Assembly (NCBI GenBank): GCA_031276195.1
Contig: JAISNN010000040.1
Location: 1 to 37,163 of the forward strand
Direction of reading: 5' to 3'
Source: Clostridiales bacterium
GTDB lineage: Bacteria > Bacillota > Clostridia > Christensenellales > JAISNN01
DNA length: 37,163 bases
Within the stretch, counting starts at the first letter, position 1. Every line of letters starts with the position of its first letter. The position numbers were made by a program, and so were the translations under genes. Below the pieces are notes generated by a model. It was given only the letters and a program-made list of their open reading frames with translations, was not told the origin of the DNA and ran no database searches. Shown in pieces: positions 8,905-18,300 of this stretch.

Positions 8905-9087
8905 CTAAGCGATTTCTTCCACCTTCAAAATGAAGTTTACTTTTTTGATCATTCCGCGGATATGCGGAGTGTCGTTGTGGATTTTGACCTGACCGATTTT
9001 TTTCAGCCCCAAAGCCTCGGCGTTCGCCTTTTGGTTTTTGACGAGTCCGATAGTGCTTTTGACTAAGGTTATTTTTAGTTTAGCCAT
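8905..9087 (-). CDS. rpmD: 50S ribosomal protein L30
   Basis: A 60-residue protein with the L30 pattern [29 protein letters not shown] and [13 protein letters not shown]. It is a small large-subunit protein near the 5S region. It sits between rpsE and rplO, the standard order. The length is typical of bacteria. Confidence 0.97.
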   Translation of the reverse strand: MAKLKITLVKSTIGLVKNQKANAEALGLKKIGQVKIHNDTPHIRGMIKKVNFILKVEEIA

Positions 9088-9103
9088 AATAGTGCAACTC
9101 TCC

Positions 9104-9622
9104 TTATATTTCTTCGGGGGCTTTTCCGCGCGCCGCCGCGATTTCTTCTCTGGTTCTAAGGCTCATAAGCCCTTCCATCGTCGCCTTTACAACGTTGATT
9201 TTGTTGTTTGTGCCGATGGATTTGGTTACGATATCCTTAATACCGCAAGCCTCCAAAACGCTTCTGACGGGACCTCCCGCGATAACGCCCGATCCGAGCG
9301 CGCCGGGGAGCAAGATGACCTTGCCTCTGCCGAATACGCCCGTCGTTCCGTGCGGGATAGTTCTTTCGAGAACGCTTATTTTCACCATTCTCTTTTTGGC
9401 TTCCTGTGTCGCTTTTTCGATAGCGTCCGGGACTTCGGCGGACTTACCCGTTCCGACTCCGACGCTTCCCGCGCCGTCGCCCACGACGACGAGAGCCGAA
9501 AAGCGCATAGTTCTGCCGCCCTTTACGACCTTTGCGACGCGTCTGACTTCGACGAGCTTTTTGATTAAATCATCTTGGGGTTCTCTTGACTGCGGTCTCG
9601 CGCCCCTTTCTCTCAATGCCAT
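9104..9622 (-). CDS. rpsE: 30S ribosomal protein S5
   Basis: S5 affects translational accuracy and forms part of the mRNA entry channel. It has the double-stranded RNA-binding-like N-terminal domain ([27 protein letters not shown]) and the C-terminal domain with [22 protein letters not shown]. The length of 172 is normal. AGGAG lies 10 nt before the ATG. Confidence 0.98.
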   Translation of the reverse strand: MALRERGARPQSREPQDDLIKKLVEVRRVAKVVKGGRTMRFSALVVVGDGAGSVGVGTGKSAEVPDAIEKATQEAKKRMVKISVLERTIPHGTTGVFGRGKVILLPGALGSGVIAGGPVRSVLEACGIKDIVTKSIGTNNKINVVKATMEGLMSLRTREEIAAARGKAPEEI

Positions 9623-9639
9623 AAAATGAAAACTCCTTA

Positions 9640-10008
9640 CTAAAATTTCAGACCGGCTTCTCTCGCGCCTTCCGCGACTTTTTCGACGCGGCCGGTATAG
9701 ATATAGCCTCCTCTGTCGAATACTGCCTCGGTGATACCCTTCGCCAACGCTCTTTTCGCGGCTTCCGCGCCCACGACTTTCGCCGCCGCGGACTTATTCA
9801 AGCCCTTGATTTTTTCGGCGACTTCTTTGTCGAGGGTGGACGCGGAAATATACGTCGTACCCTTTACGTCGTCGATTAATTGGACGTAGATATTTTTATT
9901 GCTTCTGTATACGTTCAAACGGGGTTTATCCGCCGTTCCGCCGACCTTTTTCCGAACTCTCGCGTGTCTTATCTTTCTATCGGCATTTTTATCTATTTTG
10001 CTAAACAT
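9640..10008 (-). CDS. rplR: 50S ribosomal protein L18
   Basis: L18 binds 5S rRNA together with L5. It carries the conserved [15 protein letters not shown] start, [18 protein letters not shown] and the C-terminal [26 protein letters not shown] (in shorter runs). The length of 122 is normal. It lies 17 bp upstream of rpsE. Confidence 0.98.
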   Translation of the reverse strand: MFSKIDKNADRKIRHARVRKKVGGTADKPRLNVYRSNKNIYVQLIDDVKGTTYISASTLDKEVAEKIKGLNKSAAAKVVGAEAAKRALAKGITEAVFDRGGYIYTGRVEKVAEGAREAGLKF

Positions 10009-10026
10009 ATCGAATATCTCCTTACG

Positions 10027-10572
10027 CTATTTCTTTCCCGCCGTCTTGCCTTCTTTCTTGACGACTTTTTCGCCCTTATAGCGGATTCCGTAGTTGTGGT
10101 ACGGCTCTACGGGTCTTGCCGCTTTGATATCCGCGGCGGTTTGTCCGACGAGTTCCTTACTGATCCCCTTGACGGAGATTTCGGTGGGCGCGTTGATATT
10201 GAAGGTTACGCCTTTGGGTTCTTCGAACTCCACGGGGTGTGAATATCCGATGTTGAGAACGATTTTATTTCCCTGTTTCGCCGCCTTATAACCGACGCCC
10301 GCGATAACCAAAACTTTTTCGTAACCCGCGGTAACGCCCTTGACCATATTAAAAATCAAGGCTCTGTAAAGTCCGTGCAAGGCGGGGTTTTGTCCGTCGT
10401 CGTTTTTGCGCGTAACGATGATTTCGCCGTTTTCTTCTTTTACGGCGATATCTCCCGTGAATTTTTGCGACAATTCTCCCAAAGGTCCTTTGACGGTAAC
10501 GACGTTATCCGCCGAAATTTTGACCGTTACGCCCTTCGGAACCGCCACGGGAAGTCTTCCTATTCTTGACAT
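10027..10572 (-). CDS. rplF: 50S ribosomal protein L6
   Basis: L6 binds near the sarcin-ricin loop and supports elongation-factor action. The start SRIGRLPVAVPKGVTVKI and the C-terminal motif GIRYKGEKVVKKEGKTAGKK are typical. The length of 181 fits. It is spaced 10 bp after rpsH. Confidence 0.98.
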   Translation of the reverse strand: MSRIGRLPVAVPKGVTVKISADNVVTVKGPLGELSQKFTGDIAVKEENGEIIVTRKNDDGQNPALHGLYRALIFNMVKGVTAGYEKVLVIAGVGYKAAKQGNKIVLNIGYSHPVEFEEPKGVTFNINAPTEISVKGISKELVGQTAADIKAARPVEPYHNYGIRYKGEKVVKKEGKTAGKK

Positions 10573-10582
10573 ACCTTCCTCC

Positions 10583-10981
10583 TTACCACACGAAGGCGAG
10601 GACTTCGCCGCCGAGTTTATCGGCTCTTGCCTGCCTGTCGGTTATAACGCCCTTAGAACTTGAAATGATGGCGATTCCCATACCGTTCAAGACTTTCGGG
10701 AGTTTTTCGTAGCCCGAATAAATTCTAAGACCCGGTTTGCTGATTCTCTTGATACCGGTGATCGCGGGGCGGTTTTTCACGCCGTATTTCAAGGTTACTT
10801 TAATGAACGAGCGAACGCCCTCTCCGACGATTTCGACGCCGTTGATATAACCTTCTTCAAGCAAAATGTCCGCGATAGATTTTTTTATTTGGCTGAGCGG
10901 AATAAGAACCGATTCGTGCTTAACAAGCTGTCCGTTTCTTATGCGTGTGAGCATATCCGCGATTGGATCCGTCATAGTCAT
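10583..10981 (-). CDS. rpsH: 30S ribosomal protein S8
   Basis: S8 binds helix 21 of 16S rRNA and in many bacteria regulates the spc operon at the mRNA level. It shows [16 protein letters not shown] and the C-terminal signature [18 protein letters not shown]. The length of 132 is normal. I did not identify an S8-target mimic in the nearby mRNA by eye. Confidence 0.98.
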   Translation of the reverse strand: MTMTDPIADMLTRIRNGQLVKHESVLIPLSQIKKSIADILLEEGYINGVEIVGEGVRSFIKVTLKYGVKNRPAITGIKRISKPGLRIYSGYEKLPKVLNGMGIAIISSSKGVITDRQARADKLGGEVLAFVW

Positions 10982-10996
10982 AAATTACCTCCTTAA

Positions 10997-11182
10997 TTAC
11001 CAGCTTGCTTTTTTACAGCCCGGAATTTGCCCTTTGTACGCCAATTCGCGGAAGCAGATTCTGCAAACTCCGAACTTGCGCAGAACGGAATGAGGTCTGC
11101 CGCATATTTGGCATCTCGTATATTCCCTGACCTTGAATTTCTGGGTTTTTTGCTGTCTGTTTATCATAGCTTTCTTAGCCAT
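10997..11182 (-). CDS. rpsZ: 30S ribosomal protein S14 type Z
   Basis: A 61-residue zinc-binding S14 with C-x2-C (CQIC) and C-x2-C (CRIC) ligand pairs, starting [20 protein letters not shown]. This is the short C+ form used by most Firmicutes. It lies in the canonical place between rplE and rpsH. The gene is often also named rpsN. Confidence 0.97.
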   Translation of the reverse strand: MAKKAMINRQQKTQKFKVREYTRCQICGRPHSVLRKFGVCRICFRELAYKGQIPGCKKASW

Positions 11183-11195
11183 ATATCACACTCTC

Positions 11196-11789
11196 CTATT
11201 TTGCGAAAGGCAAGCCGAGCAACTTCAAGAGTTCCTTTGCTTCCTCGTCGGTTTTTGCGGTGGTAACGAAACAGATATCGAAACCTCTGATTTTTTCGAT
11301 TTGGTCATAGACTATTTCGGGGAAAATCAGTTGTTCTTTAACGCCCATAGAGTAGTTTCCTCTGCCGTCGAACGACTTGGGCGAAACGCCCTTAAAGTCG
11401 CGCACTCTCGGCAGCACTATCGAAACGAATTTATCGGCAAAGGCGTACATTCTGTCGTTTCTGAGCGTTACTTTCGCTCCGACGTTCATACCCTCTTTGA
11501 CCTTAAAGTTCGCGACGCTCTTTTTCGCCGTCGTAACGTAGGGCTTTTGACCCGCGATCTGGCGCAGTTCCTCGATTGCCGATTGGACGCTCTTGGAGTT
11601 GTCTTTTATGTCGCCGTAGCCCATATTGACGACGATTTTTTCCAATTTCGGGACTTCGTTTATGTTTTTATAGCCGAAACGCTTCATAAGAGCGGGAATG
11701 ACGACCTCTCTGTACTGCTTTTTTAAGCGGTTCTCGGTCTTAGAAGGCTTTTCGGGAGCCGCGTTCGCGGCTTTTTTTGCATCTGCCAT
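11196..11789 (-). CDS. rplE: 50S ribosomal protein L5 with N-terminal extension
   Basis: L5 binds 5S rRNA and contacts the P-site tRNA. From about residue 19 ([20 protein letters not shown]) it follows the family closely to the end ([23 protein letters not shown]). The 197 residues include about 17 extra at the N-terminus, rich in Ala, Lys and Pro ([17 protein letters not shown]), compared with the common 179. GGAGG lies just upstream of the ATG at 11789, and no better internal start is apparent. Confidence 0.96.
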   Translation of the reverse strand: MADAKKAANAAPEKPSKTENRLKKQYREVVIPALMKRFGYKNINEVPKLEKIVVNMGYGDIKDNSKSVQSAIEELRQIAGQKPYVTTAKKSVANFKVKEGMNVGAKVTLRNDRMYAFADKFVSIVLPRVRDFKGVSPKSFDGRGNYSMGVKEQLIFPEIVYDQIEKIRGFDICFVTTAKTDEEAKELLKLLGLPFAK

Positions 11790-11809
11790 TTTGTATACCT
11801 CCTAAAAAA

Positions 11810-12232
11810 TTATTCCTCGGCTTTATCTTTATCGGCTTTTCTTCCGATCTTTCTTTTGACCTTTTCCTTTCCGGCGTCCTTTGCTTTTGCGATTTTCGGC
11901 GATTCCAAAACCGCTCCGCACTTCACGCAAATTCTGACCTTTTTGGTCTTGTCGTTCTCGGTGATTTCCTTATGCCCCACTCTGGTGGGCTTATTGCAAG
12001 CCGCGCATATGGGCATAACGTTGGAAATATGAACCGTTCCCGTCTGTTCGATGATTCCGCCCTTATCCTGAGCGCGTTTAGGTTTGACGTGTTTTTTGAT
12101 TTTTTTCGCGCCTTCGCCCTCCAATCTGACTCTGCCTTTTTCGAGGTCGACTTCCATAACGGTGGCGACTTTATCTTTCGTCGTTCCGGATATAACCATA
12201 ACGACGTCGCCTTTTTTTACGTTCGCTTTCAT
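11810..12232 (-). CDS. rplX: 50S ribosomal protein L24 with zinc-finger-like insert and long tail
   Basis: L24 is an assembly initiator near the tunnel exit. The KOW motif is at the N-terminus (VKKGDVVMVISGTTKDKVATVMEVD). The C-terminal half has two Cys-x2-Cys pairs (CAAC and CVKC) about 30 residues apart, a possible zinc site seen in many L24 proteins. After GAVLESPK a 25-30-residue lysine/aspartate-rich tail brings the length to 140, versus about 105 usually. GGAGG lies 7 nt before the ATG. Confidence 0.96.
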   Translation of the reverse strand: MKANVKKGDVVMVISGTTKDKVATVMEVDLEKGRVRLEGEGAKKIKKHVKPKRAQDKGGIIEQTGTVHISNVMPICAACNKPTRVGHKEITENDKTKKVRICVKCGAVLESPKIAKAKDAGKEKVKRKIGRKADKDKAEE

Positions 12233-12245
12233 TTTTTCTCCCTCC

Positions 12246-12614
12246 TTACAGCACTTCCGGCGCGAGAGAAACGATTTTCATATAATCTTTTTCTCTCAAT
12301 TCGCGGGCGACCGGCCCGAAGATTCTCGTTCCCTTGGGCTGTTTTTGGTTGTCTATTATGACGGCGGCGTTGTCGTCGAATTTGATATGCGTACCGTCTT
12401 TGCGTCTGATTCCGTAATGCGATCTGACGATGACCGCTTTTACGACGTCGCCTTTTTTGACGACGCCTCCCGGTGTGGCGGTCTTTACGGACGCAACGAT
12501 GACGTCGCCGATATTTCCGCTTCTGCGGAACGATCCGCCCAACACTCTTATGCACATAATTTCTTTCGCGCCCGTGTTGTCCGCGGCTTTCAATCTGGTT
12601 TGCGGTTGAATCAT
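12246..12614 (-). CDS. rplN: 50S ribosomal protein L14
   Basis: L14 lies at the subunit interface and is part of the silencing-factor RsfS site. The start [20 protein letters not shown] and the C-terminal [20 protein letters not shown] are diagnostic. The length of 122 is standard. It lies between rpsQ and rplX. Confidence 0.98.
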   Translation of the reverse strand: MIQPQTRLKAADNTGAKEIMCIRVLGGSFRRSGNIGDVIVASVKTATPGGVVKKGDVVKAVIVRSHYGIRRKDGTHIKFDDNAAVIIDNQKQPKGTRIFGPVARELREKDYMKIVSLAPEVL

Positions 12615-12627
12615 AGCGGCCTCCTTA

Positions 12628-12894
12628 TTATTTCGCTTTTTCGATTACTTCGACGAGCCGCCAGTGTTTATCCTTGCTGATAGGTCTGGTCTCCTCGACT
12701 CTGACCTTATCGCCTATATTCAACTCGTTATTCTCGTCGTGTACTTTTAGTTTTTTGGTTCTTTTGACCGTCTTTTTATAGAGCGGGTGTTTGACGCTTT
12801 GCTGAATGGCGACGACGGCCGTTTTGTCCATCTTATTGCTCGTAACGATGCCGGTTCTGCTCTTTCTTAAATTCCTTTCGGTTGTTTCGGACAT
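12628..12894 (-). CDS. rpsQ: 30S ribosomal protein S17
   Basis: S17 is an OB-fold primary binder of 16S rRNA. It contains the motif [37 protein letters not shown] and [19 protein letters not shown]. The length of 88 is normal. It lies 17 bp after rpmC. Confidence 0.98.
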   Translation of the reverse strand: MSETTERNLRKSRTGIVTSNKMDKTAVVAIQQSVKHPLYKKTVKRTKKLKVHDENNELNIGDKVRVEETRPISKDKHWRLVEVIEKAK

Positions 12895-12911
12895 AATTTT
12901 CGACCCCTCTT

Positions 12912-13148
12912 TTACTTAGACTTTTTAACGGACGTTTTCGGTTCCGCCGAAATATTCAGTTCTCTTTGGCGGAGAATCGTCTTGACCCTCGCTATATTCC
13001 TCTTCGTATCGACTATGACGAGAGGATTTGAAAGCTGATTTGTCGCGTGTTTAAATCTCAGCGCGTAGAGTTCGGCTTTCAATGAATTCAACTTTGCGAT
13101 AAGTTCGTCGTTGTTCATAACAAAAAATTCTTTCGATTTTAAATCCAT
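12912..13148 (-). CDS. rpmC: 50S ribosomal protein L29
   Basis: L29 is a two-helix protein at the tunnel exit that helps dock SRP and trigger factor. It shows the pattern [30 protein letters not shown] and [14 protein letters not shown]. At 78 residues it has a slightly longer C-terminal tail than usual. The ATG overlaps the rplP stop by one base (TGATG). Confidence 0.96.
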   Translation of the reverse strand: MDLKSKEFFVMNNDELIAKLNSLKAELYALRFKHATNQLSNPLVIVDTKRNIARVKTILRQRELNISAEPKTSVKKSK

Positions 13149-13603
13149 CAGTTTTCACCGCCCTTAGAAAGATTTTGTTTGTCCTGATCGACAAGGTCGC
13201 CGCGTTTGACGAATTTGCATTTTACGGGCAGTTTGTGCATAGCGAGTCTTAAAGCTTCTCTTGCGGTTTCCTCGGACACTCCCGACATTTCGAACATAAT
13301 TCTGTCGGGTTTTACGACGGCGACCCAATATTCGGGCGAACCTTTGCCGCTTCCCATTCTGGTTTCCGCGGGTTTTTTGGTTACGGGCTTGTGGGGGAAT
13401 ATATCCACCCAAACCTTTCCGCCTCTTTTTATAAAGCGTGTCATAGCGATACGCGCCGCTTCGATCTGGTTTGAATTTATCCATGCGGGTTCCAAGGCCA
13501 TAAGCCCGAAATCACCGTATGCCAACACGTTTCCGGAGTGGGCTCTGCCCTTCATTCTCCCGCGCATAACGCGTCTTCTTTTTACTCTTTTAGGCATTAA
13601 CAT
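13148..13603 (-). CDS. rplP: 50S ribosomal protein L16
   Basis: L16 helps organise the A-site tRNA region. It carries [18 protein letters not shown], the conserved GFGLMALEP-like segment ([14 protein letters not shown]) and [20 protein letters not shown]. The ATG at 13603 has AGGAGG 8 nt upstream and overlaps the 3' end of rpsC by 14 nt. The second ATG at 13597 gives the more usual MPKRV start and is also possible. The length of 149-151 is slightly above the common 137-145. Confidence 0.97.
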   Translation of the reverse strand: MLMPKRVKRRRVMRGRMKGRAHSGNVLAYGDFGLMALEPAWINSNQIEAARIAMTRFIKRGGKVWVDIFPHKPVTKKPAETRMGSGKGSPEYWVAVVKPDRIMFEMSGVSEETAREALRLAMHKLPVKCKFVKRGDLVDQDKQNLSKGGEN

Positions 13604-14273
13604 TGGCGTCGCCTCCTTCTCTGACGTTCACGGTTTTCAAAAGGATTTCTCCCTTATATATCCAAACCTTGACGCCGATAACGCCGAAGGTCGTATGCGC
13701 TTCGGCAAATCCGTAGTCTATGTCCGCTCTCAGGGTATGCAGAGGGATCGAACCCTCGTGATAATGCTCGCTTCTCGCGATTTCCGCGCCGTCGAGCCGT
13801 CCCGCGACCATAGTTTTGATACCCTTCGCGCCCGCTTTCATCGATCTTTGCATAGCCGATTTCATAGCGCGGCGGAACTGCGTTCTTTTTTCCAGCTGAG
13901 CGGCGATATTTTCCGCGACCAACTGCGCGTCGGTATCGGGGCGTTTGACTTCCATTATGCTGATACTGATTCCGGTCGCTTTGTTTTTGCAAAGTTTTTC
14001 GACCTCTTTTTTGATAATTTCAACGCCCGCGCCCGCCTTTCCGATGATGACTCCCGGACGGGCGGTATAGATGGCGACGCTCAATTTATTGACGCTTCTG
14101 TCGATGATAATCTTGCTTATCGACGACGAATAATATTTCTTTTTCAAGAAAACTCTGATCTCGTGATCTTCGACGAGATATTTCGGAAAATCTTTTTTAT
14201 TGGCGTACCATTGAGTATCCCAGCCTTTGATAATTCCGAGTCTCATTCCGTGCGGATTAACTTTCTGTCCCAT
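13590..14273 (-). CDS. rpsC: 30S ribosomal protein S3
   Basis: S3 lines the mRNA entry tunnel and contributes to helicase activity. It has the start [21 protein letters not shown], a KH domain ([20 protein letters not shown]) and the C-terminal domain with [25 protein letters not shown] (in part). The length of 227 is typical. Its end overlaps the rplP start, implying coupled translation. Confidence 0.98.
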   Translation of the reverse strand: MGQKVNPHGMRLGIIKGWDTQWYANKKDFPKYLVEDHEIRVFLKKKYYSSSISKIIIDRSVNKLSVAIYTARPGVIIGKAGAGVEIIKKEVEKLCKNKATGISISIMEVKRPDTDAQLVAENIAAQLEKRTQFRRAMKSAMQRSMKAGAKGIKTMVAGRLDGAEIARSEHYHEGSIPLHTLRADIDYGFAEAHTTFGVIGVKVWIYKGEILLKTVNVREGGDANVNA

Positions 14274-14286
14274 TAAAATCTTCCTC

Positions 14287-14676
14287 CTATTTCGACGTCT
14301 CGTCGAGAATAACCGTAATGTGGCTGGTACGTTTCAAGATTCTGTCCGCGCTGCCCTTCGCTCTCGGAGTAATTCTTTTGAGTGTGGGGCCGGGACCCGC
14401 GAAGGCTTCCGCGACGAACAGATCTATCTTGCTCATACCCTTGTTATGCTCGGCGTTCGCGGCGGCGGAGTCGAGAACTTTTTTCACGGCTTCGCTTCCC
14501 GATTTAGGAAGATTTTGCAGGATCGCGGCGGCGTCGTTATAACTTTTTCCTCTGATTAAGTCGAGGACGACGCCGATTTTCGACGGCGAGATTCTGATAT
14601 ATTTCGCGACCGCATAGGGGCGCGGATCGGCGTTTTCTTTGCGGAACGCCGCCTTTTCTTTTTGTCTTTTAGCCAT
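14287..14676 (-). CDS. rplV: 50S ribosomal protein L22
   Basis: L22 lines the exit tunnel with its long beta-hairpin ([18 protein letters not shown]), a site where macrolide-resistance changes occur in other species. The N-terminal [22 protein letters not shown] is conserved. The length of 129 includes a short basic N-terminal lead. It lies between rpsS and rpsC. Confidence 0.98.
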   Translation of the reverse strand: MAKRQKEKAAFRKENADPRPYAVAKYIRISPSKIGVVLDLIRGKSYNDAAAILQNLPKSGSEAVKKVLDSAAANAEHNKGMSKIDLFVAEAFAGPGPTLKRITPRAKGSADRILKRTSHITVILDETSK

Positions 14677-14684
14677 AATTCCTC

Positions 14685-14966
14685 CTACTTCTTCTTGCCG
14701 GACGCTTTGTCGCCCGCATGACCTCTATAGGTTCTCGTCGGTGAAAATTCGCCGAGTTTGCAGCCGACCATATCCTCCGTAACGTAGACGGGTACATGTT
14801 TTTTCCCGTCGTGAACGGCGATCGTATGCCCGATCATTTCGGGCGTTATAGTCGAGGCGCGCGACCAAGTCTTTACGACCTTTTTTTCGTTTTTCTCATT
14901 CAAAAGATTTATCTTTTTCATAAGACTTTCTTGCACGAAAAAGCCCTTTTTAATAGATCTGCTCAT
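14685..14966 (-). CDS. rpsS: 30S ribosomal protein S19
   Basis: S19 is a 30S head protein that forms a complex with S13. It shows [38 protein letters not shown] and the C-terminal [14 protein letters not shown]. The length of 93 is standard. Confidence 0.98.
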   Translation of the reverse strand: MSRSIKKGFFVQESLMKKINLLNEKNEKKVVKTWSRASTITPEMIGHTIAVHDGKKHVPVYVTEDMVGCKLGEFSPTRTYRGHAGDKASGKKK

Positions 14967-14977
14967 ACCAAAACCCC

Positions 14978-15805
14978 CTACTTCGATCTTCTCTTGACGA
15001 TAAATTTATTGCTCTTTCTCTTCTTTCTGGTCTTATATCCCATCGTCGGCTTGCCCCAAGGCGTAACGGGGCTCGCCATACCGATAGGCGACTTGCCTTC
15101 GCCGCCGCCGTGCGGGTGGTCGCAAGGGTTCATAACGACGCCGCGTACGGTGGGTTTAACACCCATATGACGTTTTCTGCCCGCCTTTCCGATCGAAACC
15201 AACTCGTGTTCGATATTTCCGACCTGACCTATGGTCGCCTTGCATTTCAAAAGAATGAGGCGGACCTCGCCGCTCGGGAGTCTGATCGTCGCGTATTTTC
15301 CCTCTTTCGCCATAAGCTGAGCGGAAATTCCCGCGGCGCGGGCGATTTGACCGCCCTTACCGGGCAGCATTTCGATATTGTGGATAACCGTTCCGACGGG
15401 AATATTTTCGATCGGAAGGGAGTTTCCCGCTTTTATGTCCGCCGCCGCGCCCGAAATAACGGCGTCGCCCTTATTCAAGCCCACGGGAGCCAAGATATAT
15501 CTCTTTTCTCCGTCCGCGTAGTGGAGGAGCGCGATATTCGCGGAGCGGTTCGGATCGTATTCGATTCCCGCGACTTTGGCGGGGATTCCGTCCTTATTGC
15601 GTTTAAAATCGATAATTCTGTATTTTTGTCTGTTTCCGCCTCCGATGTGTCTGACGGTGATTCTGCCCGTATTATTTCTCCCGCCGCTCTTGTCTTTCGA
15701 CTCCAAGAGGGATTTTTCGGGCTTAAATTTCGTCAGCTCGCCGTAGGACGACACGGACATTCCGCGGCGGCCGGGCGTAGTCGGTTTATAATTGATAATA
15801 GCCAT
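14978..15805 (-). CDS. rplB: 50S ribosomal protein L2
   Basis: L2 is needed for subunit joining and peptidyl-transferase function. The hallmark [20 protein letters not shown], containing the conserved catalytic-region histidine, lies near the C-terminus. The start [20 protein letters not shown] is canonical. The length of 275 is standard. Confidence 0.98.
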   Translation of the reverse strand: MAIINYKPTTPGRRGMSVSSYGELTKFKPEKSLLESKDKSGGRNNTGRITVRHIGGGNRQKYRIIDFKRNKDGIPAKVAGIEYDPNRSANIALLHYADGEKRYILAPVGLNKGDAVISGAAADIKAGNSLPIENIPVGTVIHNIEMLPGKGGQIARAAGISAQLMAKEGKYATIRLPSGEVRLILLKCKATIGQVGNIEHELVSIGKAGRKRHMGVKPTVRGVVMNPCDHPHGGGEGKSPIGMASPVTPWGKPTMGYKTRKKRKSNKFIVKRRSK

Positions 15806-15813
15806 AATTCCTC

Positions 15814-16116
15814 CTAATTTAAGCTGTCGAATTCGGTTATCGTCTTGCTGTCCGGCGTTAGCGTTATCACGGCTTTTTTATAGGACGGCGTTCTGCCCGA
15901 AGTCTTGCCCATTCTCTTGATTTTTCCGCGGACGTTGACGGTATTGACGCTTTCGACCTTGACGCCGTGTCCCTCGTAAATCTTTTCGATCGCGGTTTTG
16001 ATCTGCGTTTTGTTCGCCTTTTTTGCCACGACGAACGTATAAATTTTGTTTTCGATTCCGGAATAACTCTTTTCGGTTAAGACCGGCCTGACGATGATAT
16101 CGTGAGCGTTATTCAT
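15814..16116 (-). CDS. rplW: 50S ribosomal protein L23
   Basis: L23 is the trigger-factor and SRP docking protein at the tunnel exit. It has [39 protein letters not shown] and [13 protein letters not shown] chose the ATG at 16116 (100 residues), which begins [17 protein letters not shown] as in the family. The frame stays open 18 codons further upstream, but that stretch overlaps the rplD end without a plausible start. The AGGAGG is 13 nt away, a rather long spacing. Confidence 0.95.
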   Translation of the reverse strand: MNNAHDIIVRPVLTEKSYSGIENKIYTFVVAKKANKTQIKTAIEKIYEGHGVKVESVNTVNVRGKIKRMGKTSGRTPSYKKAVITLTPDSKTITEFDSLN

Positions 16117-16118
16117 AA

Positions 16119-16739
16119 TTACGCGTATACCTCCTCGATTTTCTTGACCGCGCCCAGAGTGATTAAGCATTTCGCGTTTCCCACGAGGTCGTATACGTTG
16201 ATAAGTTCCGCGGTCGTCGTCTTGACGCTTTCGATATTATTCGACGATCTGACGACGCTTTCGTTATGCTCTTCCGTAACGATCAAGGTTTTTTTGTCGA
16301 TTTTGAGAGCTTTTAAAATGGCGGTGATCTCTTTCGTCTTTGCGCGTTCGAGTTTCAGATCGTTCAAAACGATAAAATTCCCGTCGGCGACTTTTCCGGA
16401 AAGCGCGCTTTTCAGCGCGGCGATTCTCGCCTGTTTATTGATCTTTTGAGAAAAATCTCTCGGCTTTTTCGCGAACACGATTCCGCCCTTATTCCACTGC
16501 GGAGCGCGGATTGAGCCTTGTCTGGCTCTGCCCGTTCCCTTTTGGCGGTAGGGCTTTTTGCCGCCGCCTCTGACCTCCGAACGGGTCAGGTTGGACTGCG
16601 TTCCCTGTCTTTTGTTGGCGAGTTGCGCGACGACGACTTGATGCAGGAGGGCTTCGTTCACCTCCGCCCCGAACAAAATGTCGTTCAATTCGACTTCGCC
16701 CACGACGTTTCCTTTGATGTCATATACGTTTTGTTTCAT
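16119..16739 (-). CDS. rplD: 50S ribosomal protein L4
   Basis: L4 reaches into the exit tunnel and in Escherichia coli represses the S10 operon by attenuation and translational control. The loop [39 protein letters not shown] and the C-terminal Rossmann-like half are clear. The length of 206 is normal. A candidate attenuator lies in the rpsJ leader (17919-17944), so L4-type control is worth testing. Confidence 0.98.
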   Translation of the reverse strand: MKQNVYDIKGNVVGEVELNDILFGAEVNEALLHQVVVAQLANKRQGTQSNLTRSEVRGGGKKPYRQKGTGRARQGSIRAPQWNKGGIVFAKKPRDFSQKINKQARIAALKSALSGKVADGNFIVLNDLKLERAKTKEITAILKALKIDKKTLIVTEEHNESVVRSSNNIESVKTTTAELINVYDLVGNAKCLITLGAVKKIEEVYA

Positions 16740-16754
16740 ACCGCTTAAAACTCC

Positions 16755-17411
16755 TTATTTGCCGCCCTTGACTGCGTTTCTGATGAGAACGAGCGTTCCC
16801 TTTGCGCCCGGAACCGCGCCCTTAATCAATATGAGATTTCTCTCCGCGTCCACTCTCGCGACGGTAAGGTTTTGAACCGTTACCCTCTCGTTTCCGTACT
16901 GTCCGGGCATTTTTTTATTTTTAAAAACTCTCGACGGATCGCTGTTCGCGCCCATAGAACCCACGCCTCTGTGATATCCCGAGCCGTGCGCCATAGGGCC
17001 GGTGTGCATATTCCATCTTTGAACCGTTCCCGTGAAGCCTCTGCCTCTGGTCTTTCCGACCACGTCGATTTTGTCGCCCGCAGCGAACACATCCGCTTTT
17101 ATGACCTGCCCGACTTCGCGGCTTGCGGCGTCTTTTATCTTAATCTCTTTGAGATAGCGTTTATAGACGGCTTCTTCTTTGGGCTTTCCCGCGTTCAGTT
17201 TGGCGAACTGCCCTTTAACGGGCTTGTTGACGTTTTGTTCCTTGATTGCGCCGAATGCGATTTGCAGCGCGTCGTACCCGTCCTTTTCGACGGTCTTTTT
17301 TTGCACGATAGGACATGGCCCCGCTTCCACGACGGTTACGGGTATGACTGTGCCATCCTCTGCAAATATCTGGCTCATTCCAAGCTTGACTCCAATGATT
17401 GCTTTATCCAC
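16755..17411 (-). CDS. rplC: 50S ribosomal protein L3
   Basis: L3 initiates 50S assembly and lies close to the peptidyl transferase centre. The motif [20 protein letters not shown], with the glutamine methylated in some species replaced in this neighbourhood, and [17 protein letters not shown] are conserved. I place the start at GTG 17411 (218 residues, beginning (V/M)[15 protein letters not shown] as in the family). GGAGG lies about 12 nt upstream. An in-frame GTG at 17423 directly abuts the GGAGG and cannot use it. Confidence 0.95.
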   Translation of the reverse strand: MDKAIIGVKLGMSQIFAEDGTVIPVTVVEAGPCPIVQKKTVEKDGYDALQIAFGAIKEQNVNKPVKGQFAKLNAGKPKEEAVYKRYLKEIKIKDAASREVGQVIKADVFAAGDKIDVVGKTRGRGFTGTVQRWNMHTGPMAHGSGYHRGVGSMGANSDPSRVFKNKKMPGQYGNERVTVQNLTVARVDAERNLILIKGAVPGAKGTLVLIRNAVKGGK

Positions 17412-17551
17412 GATAAAGTTCACCCTCCGTTATAATTTTAGTAACCGGTTATCATATATTTTTGCCGTTTTAAATTACAAACTTCAAAACATATTTCAGC
17501 GATTGATATATGATTGATATATATTGTTTATTGTTTTTCACAAATTTCAAA

Positions 17552-17860
17552 CTACAATTTGATTTTGATATCCACGCCCGCGGGTAAATCCAACTTCATA
17601 AGCGAATCGATCGTTCTCGGCGTCGGGCTGTAAATGTCGATAATTCTCTTGTGCGTTCTGATCTCGAACTGCTCGCGGCTGTCCTTATACTTATGCGGCG
17701 AACGCAGAATGGTAACGATTTCGCGTTCCGTCGGAAGAGGGATAGGTCCCGAAACCTTTGTTCCCGCCCTCTTGACCGTTTCGACGATCTTCGCCGCCGA
17801 CAAATCGATAAGATTGGGGTCGTATGCTTTCATACGGATTCTGATACGTTGTCCTGCCAT
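17552..17860 (-). CDS. rpsJ: 30S ribosomal protein S10
   Basis: S10 is a 30S head protein, identical to antitermination factor NusE. It contains [39 protein letters not shown] and [19 protein letters not shown]. The length of 102 is standard. It is the first gene of the supercluster; AGGAGG precedes the ATG. A 140-bp spacer separates it from rplC. Confidence 0.98.
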   Translation of the reverse strand: MAGQRIRIRMKAYDPNLIDLSAAKIVETVKRAGTKVSGPIPLPTEREIVTILRSPHKYKDSREQFEIRTHKRIIDIYSPTPRTIDSLMKLDLPAGVDIKIKL

Positions 17861-18101
17861 AGAATAAATTTCCTCCTAACCTTAATGCACACGTCCGTGT
17901 GTATCTTGCTGTTTTCATAAAAAAAAGCGTTCACCGCCTTTTTGAAATTCCGCGTCCGCCCCTTAAAACCTAAGGAAATCCGCGTCTTCATAAAAGTTAG
18001 TCGCCGTGGTCAACCGCCCCGACACTTGTCCGCGTGAATTATCGCGGCGGGTCTTCCCCCCTCGTCACTTCACGCATCATCCCGTATTTTTTTTGACAGC
18101 C
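17861..18101 (-). promoter_or_regulatory. S10 operon leader with candidate attenuator
   Basis: This is the roughly 240-nt leader between the promoter and rpsJ. On the minus strand AAAAAGGCG-GTGAA-CGCTTTTTTTT (17919-17944) forms a short stem followed directly by eight U, a possible intrinsic terminator. Downstream, CACACG and CGTGTG (17888-17901) form a small hairpin just before the rpsJ ribosome binding site. Upstream, CGCG-(8 nt)-CGCG could form a further stem. The arrangement is compatible with attenuation; the controlling signal is unknown. Confidence 0.45.
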
Positions 18102-18106
18102 TTATT

Positions 18107-18135
18107 ATTCTATACGATATATAAATCAAAGTCAA
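18107..18135 (-). promoter_or_regulatory. Sigma-A promoter of the S10-spc-alpha supercluster
   Basis: On the minus strand a -35 TTGACT (18130-18135) and a -10 TAGAAT (18107-18112) are separated by exactly 17 bp. The predicted start is near 18100, about 240 nt before rpsJ. It is the only strong promoter match upstream of rpsJ. Confidence 0.8.
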
Positions 18136-18188
18136 ACGTTTTTCGCCTCTTTTTTAAAAAAAGTTAAAAAAATTTTATAAAAAACTTA

Positions 18189-18225
18189 AAACTTGTCTTC
18201 ATAGATAAATTATGAAGACAAGTTT
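18189..18225 (-). terminator. Intrinsic terminator behind the metalloprotease gene
   Basis: A perfect 14-bp inverted repeat (AAACTTGTCTTCAT, 9-nt loop, ATGAAGACAAGTTT) is followed on the minus strand by TTAAGTTTTTTATAAAATTTTTTT. It lies 76 bp past the stop codon of the 18301-21039 gene and separates that operon from the S10 promoter. Confidence 0.8.
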
Positions 18226-18300
18226 CAACGTTTATAACACTATTTTATGATTATATATATTGCTGAATCTATATTTTTTACAACTTCACTATTGTTTAAA

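Noticed and set aside
17831-17992. A 53-codon basic leader frame starting at ATG 17992 and overlapping the rpsJ start
   Set aside because: There is no ribosome binding site, it runs through the candidate attenuator, and it has no recognisable family. It is probably chance openness.
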